Shown piece by piece: positions 55,758 through 64,000 of a DNA stretch of 64,000 nt. The stretch is taken from positions 12,291,001 through 12,355,000 of the forward strand of contig NC_082611.1 of NCBI RefSeq assembly GCF_030936135.1, written 5' to 3'. A model generated the notes under the pieces. The model ran no database searches, was not told where the DNA came from, and saw only the letters and a program-made list of their open reading frames with translations. Position 1 is the stretch's first letter. Each line of letters opens with the position of its first letter. The DNA is from Gavia stellata (lineage: Eukaryota; Chordata; Aves; Gaviiformes; Gaviidae). The position numbers and the translations under genes are program-made.

Positions 55758-58700
55758 GTAGGGGGCTGCGCGGCAGGGGGGGAGGGGCGGAACCGCGCTC
55801 CGCTTCCCCCGCCCGCGGCGGGGCCCCTCCGCCTGAGCGCCCAGGCGCGGGCGGCGCCGCCTGGCTGGCCCGATCGCTTTCCGCCCCGTTCGGCGGGGCG
55901 GGCGGGGGAAGCCGCTCCCGCCCCTCCCCGCGCCGCGGGTGCCAGCCGCTCCCCGGCTGAGGGTGGGGCCGCGCCGCGGGGTCCGCCGTCACGCCCCTCC
56001 CGGGGGAGCGGAGCGGCCCTCCCGCCGCGTGTGCCTCCCCGGCGCGGGGGACGGCGGGCGCGGTCGGTTACGGCCGTTGTCGGTTCCGCCGGCGAAGTTG
56101 GCCGGGACGGGCGGCGGGTGCCGCTGGAGAGGGCTTTCCGTCGGCGACTGGGAGCCGGTCGGCGCGAACAAAGGCGGCGGCAGGCGGGCCCGGCCCGGCC
56201 CGGCCCGGCGCGGCGCGGGCGGCGGCGCCGAGGGGCTGAGGGTGCCGGCGGCGGGCCCGGGGCCCGCTCAGCCCCGGCCTGGCCCGGGCTTGGCGGGTGC
56301 GCTCCGCGGGGCCGGCGGGTTTGCCGCGGCCGCTCTCCTGTTGCTTCGTGAGTGGAACAAAACCCCGGCGCTTGGCAGGGAAAGCGGAGAGCGAGGCGCT
56401 GACGGCGGCCGGGGCCGGGAGCGGGCCGGTGTCCCTCCCGGGCCGCCGCCGTCGCGTTTCGCGCGTGACGGGTTTTTCGGGCTTTCAGCGCGGAGAAGTG
56501 CGCGCTGTGACATCTGCTCTCGTCCATCCAACTAAAGGGAAAAACGGTGCCCGTTTTCCGTTTCTTTAATTCGTTGCGACAGTATTCCCGGTTAGGCAGC
56601 GCTGTTCCTGTTTTGTTACAGAAAGTCATAACTGTATTACAGGAAGTAAAAACAAAAAACCACCCAAAGGCTGTCAATTGCAGTCATCAAAATCCATTGC
56701 CAAAGCTTATTTTGGTGTAACCTCTGTTGATAAATCTGAATTTATTGCCAAGATGCTCCTTCTTCAGCTTGAATTTTGGATCTGTTCTTTACTGAATTGT
56801 CTAAGGGAACCCAGCCCCACTCCTTAATTTCCTAGGGAAATGAAGCGATTTTACAAAGTGTCTTTTGTTCTCTCCTGTTTCTTTCATGGATTAAAAAAAA
56901 AAAAAGTGTAGGAAAGCTATGAAAATAGAAAACAAACCTTGAACAGTATCTTATTATTTTGTGGGTAGGGAATGAGTGGGAGGAGATGCAACTAAATACC
57001 TAAGGTAAATAAAGAATGTGGAATGAATAGGTGTTAAACTGTTGCTATATATTCTGTTTCATTTGTTTTATTTAGATATTTCATTTCAACTACAGTCAAT
57101 TTTGTTTGTCTTCACAGAAATAAAGACTGAAACTCAGTTATGTTTGTGTTACTAAGTGGCTTTTTCAGCTGGCATAACAGAATTGTGTGATTGTGATCAG
57201 AAGTATTAGATTAAGCAGAGGAATGAACTCGAAACTATTGAAACATGTGTCGTGTACTGTTTTCCCTGTTCCCCCCCAGCGTGTTACATGTTTGAAATGT
57301 CTTATGTAACAGCCCAGTGATGCATGAGCATGAATATTAAATCTTTTGTGCCTTTGCTATCTGAGGAAGATATTTTTAAAAAGGTTTTCTATCAAGATTT
57401 GTATTTTCCCTTCCTTATCTTGATGCCAGTCCAAGTCTGTTGAGCAGTTTACAAACTCTGTAAAGCATGCTTTAATTTGCACTGTAGTTTATTATCTGTA
57501 ATTGCTCATTTAAACTGTTGGATGGTTAGGATGGGCAATAAAGTTACTTTGAGAAGTCTGCTTTGGGTCAGGCTTGTTCTATGTCGGGCAGGTGCTTGAT
57601 GTCGAGTTTGATTATTGGCTGGGTTCGAACTGGGGGAAATGGAGATGATGTTGTCAGTGACATCTCTCTAGGAAGCAGTTAGGGTATAGCTGCATGTGTG
57701 CCACTTCCTTCTCTCACTTGTCTCTGTTGAGGTAGAGGCCTGCTTTCTTGTGCCCCTGGGGTGGGAATTATATCTATATAGCTTTTTGGATCCAGATGCC
57801 TGAACACATTATGCTTGTTGCTGCTGTTAGTGGTGCAGGAGGTAGCAGCAGAGATGGGCTTTTGCTTCTTAAAGACAAAAGGGATTTATACTGCCTGCCT
57901 TTTAGTCATATATTCGCTCCTACTGTTCTGTTTCAGTTTTCTCCGTTCTCTTTGCAGTATTCCCTTTATTCTAGGACCCAGGGTGTAACTTCTCTCTTCT
58001 GGAGTACAGTTCTCCTATATGGAAACATCGGTGAACTGTTCATGTTCTCATTTTATACACAGACTTCTGGTTTCACAACTTCTGATTACTCATCAAAGTT
58101 TTGACATATGGTGGTATAGATGGTGGCTTAATTTTTGATTGACTTAATATTTTGAGTTTGTTACCTTCTCTCCTGCCTGTGTCATAAAGAGGGGGAGAAA
58201 GCTGATGATAGAATACAAAAGGGGGTCTCTTCCCTAAGTGTGATTTTCACTAGACTTGCATCCTGGTTAAGGTTCATAATTCAGCAGAACCACTGAGGCT
58301 GGTAGAGATCTATCGGCAGCAATCATGATAAAATTTTCAATGTGCTTTGTACTTTACAAAGATCTAACCTGAGATTCCTGTAACTCAATAATCGTATTAA
58401 TAGTGAACTCAGCGATGCATGGCAAGAGGATATACTTCTGTATCTTAAAAGGACACATCTATACACTGCACTTAGTTTTTAAGTTTTAGCTGTGTGGAGA
58501 AGGAATTGCAGTTGAGGACCACTGACTTCCAGTTGTTTTCAGCATTTAGGCCTGAAGGTGCAGAGAATGCTTAGTTGAAGTATTTACAATAGCTGGAACC
58601 ATTAATGTCAATAACGAACAATAACAGAATTATTTGGTCAGCTGAAGGTCATTAATTCCCAGTGGTAGTAGTTCTGGTCCCCAAATAACGCATTTTTCCT

Positions 58701-60239
58701 CTATTCTCCATTCATCTGTAAATAAGCTGTCTGCACAACTGTATGCAGCAGGAGAAAGGATTAGTCCTGCCCAGTTTCCTATCCTTTGGGACTGAATTTT
58801 CAACTGGGGGAACTTGTGTGCATGATGAACTGTAGATACTTGCTCCCTGGATTTGCAATTTAGAAACAGAAAGGCCAGCCTATCCCAAGTTTTAAGCAGT
58901 GTGACCCTCCTTTTCAGAATAACCAAGGCCTGTATTCCTTCTACAGGAAAACAATTCTCTGCATTCTATAGGATTTATTGACTTGCATTCCAAAGATCAA
59001 TTTTGCTTTGCAAGATAGTCTCACAGTTGTGTTCAAAGGCCTTGTACCTGAAGAATTATCCCAGGCATATCCTAAATGTTGTGCGTGTCCTTTAAAACTT
59101 ATCTTGAATGCCTCAGAAGTGCCAAAATGTAGAAAACAAGAAAATTCTCTTGCCCTGTGCTGGAAGGAAAGCAAATAACCAGTAAGAGGCGTAAGTGGCT
59201 TTGTATAAGAGGCAAGTGTAGGTATTCCTGTCTGCCAGAGCTGGCACAAACCTGCTTTCCTCCGTATCTCCGATTTGTATAACTGGACCAGCATCTATCA
59301 GAAAAGGTGACATTGGCTGCTGGCTGTGTACTTTCTGTCACTTGGCTTCGGCTTTTGTGGAACAGGATGAGCTGAAGCCTGTGATAGAGATAAAACAGAA
59401 TGAATTGTTCTTTAACTTGTTTGGGTTTAGGCAGCTTTTTTTTTTTTTTTTGCTTTACTAGATTTAGTAAATTGAGCTTGTATTGGTCATGTAGCAGCAG
59501 TTGTAGAAATATTACGTTTAATGCAACAATCAGTTCTGCCTATGACCTTAATTACTGATACATTAGTCTGCTTTTTTTTTTCAGATCCCATACTATTTTT
59601 TTTCTTTCCTTTCCTTTAGCTTGTCTCTTTCAGTGAATTGCAGGAGTAAAGCAATAGTAAAGGCTTTGCTTTTCTAGTAATAGTTACAAGCAACAAAGCA
59701 ACATTTTAACTTTTTTTATGTATGTACATACGTATATTTTTTTTAAATTCTGTCCCTGCAGATGGAGGAGAAAAGCTGTTGCTAAACGGGTGGGTTTTTT
59801 AAACTTTGAAAGTGGGTGGATGACATTAAAAGTCAAGACATGATTGTTATTTGCCTTGTATATAACTGAGTCTAACGTGTCTCTGGTTGCTTAAGAGGAT
59901 CTAAGGATAATTTGGATGGGAGAGATGCTGTTAGAGGTGCTATCTGAAACAATTTTAAATCCTTTGCAAAATCATCAAATATTGGGGCAATGTGACTGTC
60001 AAACTATGTTAAGGAAAGACAATTTTTGCCTGAACATCTTATGGATGCAAATGAGTAAGTAGGAAAAAAATAGAAAACTGCTTTGAATTATAAATTACAC
60101 CACTCACATGTGTTCATCATTTGCTAGCTATTCATCTGTCTGTGATGCCGGTTTGTAACGTTTCCATTAACTTCATTGTTGTGGAGAAATTGGATCTGCA
60201 CATCCTCAAGTTTCAGTGTATCATTTGAATATATCATAT

Positions 60240-60657
60240 CTCATAAGACGAGTCTTACGAGGAGCGGCTGAGGGAGCTGGGGTTGTTCAATCTGGAGAAG
60301 AGGAGGCTGAGGGGAGACCTTATCGCTCTCCACAATTACCTGAAAGGAGGTTGCAGAGCAGTGGGTGCTGGTCTCTTCTCCCATGTAACTAGCGATAGAA
60401 CGAAAGGAAATGGCCTCAAGTTGTGCCAGGGGAGGTTTAGACTGGATATTAGGAAAAATTTCTTTACTGAGAGAGCGGTGAAGCTTTGGAACAGGCTGCC
60501 CAGGGAGGTGGTGGACTCATCATCACTGGAGGTGTTCAAAAAACGTGTAGACGTGGCACTGTGGGACATGGTTTAGTGGGCATGGTGGTGTTGGGTTAAT
60601 GGTTGGACTTGGTGATCTTAAAGGTCTTTTCCAATCTTAATGATTCTGTGATTTATT
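60240..60657 (+). mobile_element. CR1 LINE 3' end with reverse-transcriptase tail
   Basis: Plus-strand 3' end of a CR1 that is better preserved than the others. Frame 60283-60576 reads the conserved tail without a stop, including [31 protein letters not shown] and [11 protein letters not shown]. The 3' UTR follows (GGTTGGACTTGGTGATCTTA) and ends ATGATTCTGTGATT. The intact frame suggests a younger insertion. 5'-truncated, so not active. Confidence 0.95.
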
Positions 60658-61329
60658 CTTTAATATTTATGCTAGAGGTGATAAATAAAAGCAATTGTTA
60701 CTGTGTTGGAATTTTTTCATGTCTTTGCAAGCTGTTGGTGTGGAGTATTGGGGTTGCTTAAAATTAGTAGAGTAAAGCTGATCTTAATACTTGCCCAGAT
60801 CTTGACATATGCAAGACTCCTGTGTTGGCAAGGTATTATTTTGCCAGTTGTTAATTCAGGGATTAAAATGTTTTATGTAGCTTACGTATTTTTGTGGAAA
60901 AGCATATGCTGTGATATTGCTGCTGTCTTAGGTTAGTGTGAGAATTTCTTATTCTTACTAGCCCTTGTTTGAATTCTAAATCCTAAACCATGAATGATAA
61001 AATAAAAAAATATTCAGATGCCCAATAAATTTCCTTTTGGCATTTATATTTAGATTTCTTCATAGAAATGCTATTGTAATTCATTAAAACATTTACCTTA
61101 CAATGAAAGTCTTTCATATATATGCCAAAGCAAAGTATGTATTACTAACTTGTGGAAGAAAAGGTGATGCATAAAATAACCCGAAAAACAGTTACAAAAG
61201 GTGTTCATGGTTATTTCCTCTCCGGAGAGTAGATTACTGAATGCTATTTATATACCTAAACAAGCAATATCTGAACAATTCATGTTGGTGAACTATTGTA
61301 GCTGTCCGTGATATTTATCTACAGACTGA

Positions 61330-61355
61330 TTTTTTTTTTTTTTTTTTTTTTTTTT
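61330..61355. repeat. T26 homopolymer
   Basis: Twenty-six T in a row in ZC3H7A intron 1, followed by AAAG. No retrocopy is recognised beside it. Confidence 0.8.
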
Positions 61356-62592
61356 AAAGTTTGTTGATGTTAGAGGTCACAGTGGGAAGTGAGGTGAACT
61401 GGGGACCTTGGAGTGCTTCCATTAGTTTACTTAGTGACCTTAAGAAAATTACTCAGTTTCTTATGCTCGTTTTAGGAATGTGTTACAATAAGACTAACTC
61501 TTAATGACTTCTTGAAATGGTGTAGACTTCATATGTTCGTTTAAGATGCTTTGGAAAGGTTTGTAATCATTATTAGAGCTGAAGGGTCTTCAGATTGTTT
61601 CATTATTCCAAATCATTTGGAGAAAGTAGAGTTTCTTCTCCAGCCAGTTTCTATTCTCAGTTGGGATTTTGTTGAGTTTGCTGGGCGTTACTTTGTTTTT
61701 CATTTTACTTTGTTTTCATTCTTTCGTCATTGATGCGAAATGGTAACCTGGCACAAAACACTGGCCTTTTCTAGCTTGGTTTCAAGACTAACATCAATGT
61801 ACTGCATGCAGTTCAATTTTTAAATTATAAATTCCTACAAAAAGTAATTTTGTTCACAAAAAAATATGTATTTCTTCAATCTAAAAGCTTTTTCTGAATT
61901 TCAGTATTTTCAGAATAACACTTTGTCCTACTGATCTTTTCTGTAAAAATAAGTTTTCTTGTTGTATTGCAATTAGTCACAACTGCATGCACCTGTGAAA
62001 CCATACTTCAAATAGCCTTAACTTGAAGGTTATACAGATTGTTTTAGCCTGTTTAACTTGAACGAAACAGTAAATGAAAGACATGAAGAAAAAAAATCAC
62101 TGAATCAGACTACTTAAATTGGATTGAAATGTTGAGGCGACAATGTGAAATTACATTAAAGTAATTCAGTTTTTCAAATGAACTAGGTAGTCTTTGCTAC
62201 TGGTGAAGTTTCTAAGATTTTCACCTTGGTCAACTGGCAGATATTATTAAAGCAGTAGTGTTTTGCTTCTAATTACACCTTAGTGGTTGGGTTCTCTAGA
62301 GAGACTCTAGAATTAGACTTAATGGTAGTTTTCTAATTAGTTTGGGTTTTATTAATAAATATACCAAGGTCTTGAGTTTATTTCTAGTTCAACAAACAAA
62401 TAAAAGAAGTATAAAGCTATTAAAAGGGGACAAAGTGGAACTTGAGCTTGGTTTAGTGGTAATGCATGTAGTTTGGTTTAGTTTCACTAACATGACGCTG
62501 CATCATCTAGAGTAAATAAACGGAAAACCAAAGAGAGAGTAGAAATCGTAAGAAAGGTTTTCTGTAGAAGTGTTATGTAACTGGGCATTGAC

Positions 62593-62611
62593 GGGGGCGG
62601 GGGGGGGGGGG
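62593..62611. repeat. G-run with one C
   Basis: GGGGGC followed by thirteen G. A homopolymer that may be miscounted in assembly. Confidence 0.75.
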
Positions 62612-62813
62612 TTGGTTCTGACCTGGGGCTTCTACCTGTATCATTGTGGGGACTCCAGTGTTTGTCTGAAGTTTCTTCAGAATGTGGTCTCTGAAGCTGT
62701 GGTGCAGTATCATCTTTGTATGATGGACTTAGAGTTGATGTGAGAATGGATCCTTCTGGTCCTAATGCAAACTGCTATATATTAACAGCCATTTATCTTT
62801 CTTCCTTTTTGAG

Positions 62814-62917
62814 GAGTGGCATATCCGAAAAGTGGATGTTCAGGATAACATGTCCAATGTGTCGGAAGAGAGAAGCACTAGACAACAGGACATTAAGAAA
62901 GGACTCCAGTTTATAGA
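62814..62917 (+). CDS. ZC3H7A: ZC3H7A exon 2 with the start codon (5' end of gene)
   Basis: Partial gene for a zinc-finger CCCH-type protein with TPR repeats that binds RNA, including microRNA precursors in mammals. The exon follows a pyrimidine-rich acceptor (TTTCTTCCTTTTTGAG). The ATG is at 62850-62852, and the coding part 62850-62917 gives 22 codons plus two bases before GTATGA. The peptide MSNVSEERSTRQQDIKKGLQ is very close to the N-terminus of vertebrate ZC3H7A as I remember it (MSNVSEERRKRQQ, KEGLQFI). Residues 23 on, the TPR and the zinc fingers lie right of the window. The weak points are the short match and the donor, which lacks a T at +6. Confidence 0.8.
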
Positions 62918-64000
62918 GTATGATTTTGTGGGTTTATTCTTGTATGCTTATACATGTATATATATGAGATGGATAGTTCTGGGAAAGTCTTTTTAGTATG
63001 GCACCAGCAGAGGAAGGAGGAGGACCTGTGTTTCTCCTCAGAATATTTGCTAACACTAACATGGAAATGGGGAGCAGTCTTAAAGAAAAGACAGAACCGC
63101 TCTTTGTTCCCAAACAGAGCAGGCTGAAGGTGGGAGCGTATTTCTTTTCTGCCTTTGAGAAAAATCAGCATTGAATTTTTTTGGTGAGTGGAGAATGTTG
63201 ATAGCCTGAAAATCCACCTTATACTTATGGACAGCTACACCTAAGACTGAGTTGTTACTGAAAGGGATGGGTTTGCTCACCACTACCTAAATGTTTCAAC
63301 TCTCTGGAGTTAAAATTTAACCTAATGAAAAAACATCTTTAGTAGTTAATTTTCATTTGGATCAATGCCAAATTCTTCTAGAGAAGATCCTGGCTAGCTT
63401 AAAAATCATTGTGGAATTTCACAGTAGTTCACTGCTCACATAAGGCATTCTTTAGGAAAAAAAGAAAAGAAAAAAAAAAAAAAACCCAAAACTTCCCTTT
63501 TAAAAATTATTTAGAAACTTTCTCAGATAACCTCTATGGGAAGGGAAGGCGTTCCTATTTATCTTCCTGAAAAGTTAGAAGTAAATACCTCTGTTCTGTG
63601 CTAGAGAAAATTTCTGCTGTGTGTCATAGAAAAGAGCTCTTAAAATTCTTGTAGTGTCATTGGTATGACTTAATTAAAATTGATGTGTTCGTTTGACAGA
63701 TAATTTGTCATTTTATAATACTTACACGAAGATTGCAGTTCTCCTCATGTAGAATCTGTTTCTGCGCAGTGGAGGAGAGGAAGGAAATTGGTTTTAAACA
63801 AACAACATTCAGGTTTTAAACTCAAAGCACTCAAAACCTTAATGCATTTTGAACAGCGGAGTTAAGACTGGCTATGTAACTTCAAATGAAAATGAGTCAT
63901 TAGTAATAAGAAAACACAGTTGTTTAATCAAAACTAATTTACAGTACTCCCTGCTTGTTCAGTGGAGGCAATAGACAATATTTAGAGATTTCCCTGCTGC
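62918..64000 (+). other. ZC3H7A intron 2 (right end open)
   Basis: AT-rich sequence with an A-rich run at about 63461-63490. I looked for the next ZC3H7A coding exon and did not find it before the window ends. Confidence 0.55.

Larger units (their letters stand above)
54475..56500. other. Double CpG island at the ZC3H7A 5' end
   Basis: Two GC-rich blocks, about 54475-55400 and 55540-56500. Between them at 55402-55415 is a G-run and a stretch of four CCAAT boxes. The left block has elements fit for leftward transcription; the right block holds ZC3H7A exon 1. The GGCCC-type tandem repeat at 56187-56209 and the long open frames on both strands (up to 377 codons) are compositional. Confidence 0.85.
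55758..62813 (+). other. ZC3H7A intron 1
   Basis: About 7 kb. It is GC-rich to about 56500 and AT-rich after that. It holds a CR1 copy (60240-60657), a T26 run (61330-61355) and a G-run (62593-62611). Open frames of 117-118 codons at 57748-58104 (plus) and 58941-59294 (minus) have no recognisable similarity and I do not call them genes. Confidence 0.6.

Noticed and set aside
55544-56677. 377-codon minus-strand open frame across the ZC3H7A island
   Set aside because: Arg/Pro/Ala-rich composition from CpG-dense DNA, no recognisable domain, and it runs antisense through the promoter and first exon.
57624-57636. GGTTCGAAC resembling a tRNA B box
   Set aside because: No A box, no cloverleaf and no terminator in the right places.
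57748-58104. 118-codon plus-strand frame in ZC3H7A intron 1
   Set aside because: Hydrophobic mix with no recognised motif or splice context; frames this long are expected by chance in the window.
58941-59294. 117-codon minus-strand frame facing a 66-codon plus-strand frame
   Set aside because: No similarity recognised. Openness on both strands points to local base composition rather than a gene.
62716-62916. 66-codon frame containing a CPMC string that hints at a RING or zinc finger
   Set aside because: Wrong frame over the ZC3H7A start exon; the other zinc ligands are missing.

Overview
The window is vertebrate nuclear DNA, most likely from a bird. The evidence is intron-split genes with GT-AG borders, sharp CpG islands at the promoters, short introns, few repeats, and CR1 LINE 3' ends as the only clear transposon family. 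Species cannot be read from it. I assembled four genes exon by exon from splice sites and reading frame.

Layout, left to right. 1-11100: the 5' part of PARN on the minus strand (11 coding exons, codons 1-261; the rest lies left of the window). 10.74-11.53 kb: PARN CpG island with E-box, ETS and YY1 elements. 11.5-15.1 kb: spacer without a recognised gene. 15.13-22.1 kb: BFAR on the plus strand with its own CpG island, complete, 449 codons. 22.1-24.07 kb: shared 3' region of two convergent genes. 24.07-35.7 kb: complete PLA2G10 on the minus strand, four exons, 160 codons. 36-51 kb: spacer with one long decayed CR1, an older inverted CR1/L3 remnant and a short CR1 3' end. 51.24-51.53 kb: an isolated CpG island with two facing CTCF-like motifs. 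52-54.5 kb: two exon-like segments of unknown meaning. 54.48-56.5 kb: a double CpG island acting in both directions. Its right half has four CCAAT boxes and the non-coding first exon of ZC3H7A (plus strand). The ZC3H7A start codon is in a small second exon at 62.8 kb after a 7-kb intron, and the gene runs off the right edge.

The genes do not form a pathway. PARN is a poly(A) 3' exonuclease, BFAR an ER-membrane RING/SAM ubiquitin ligase that restrains apoptosis, PLA2G10 a secreted phospholipase A2, and ZC3H7A a CCCH zinc-finger RNA-binding protein. PARN-BFAR-PLA2G10 is the order known from human 16p13.12. ZC3H7A belongs to 16p13.13 in human, so the PLA2G10-ZC3H7A junction marks a rearrangement between lineages.

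I found no evidence of a wholly new system. The best leads are this synteny junction, the paired CTCF-like motifs inside it, and a possible divergent minus-strand transcript from the ZC3H7A promoter.
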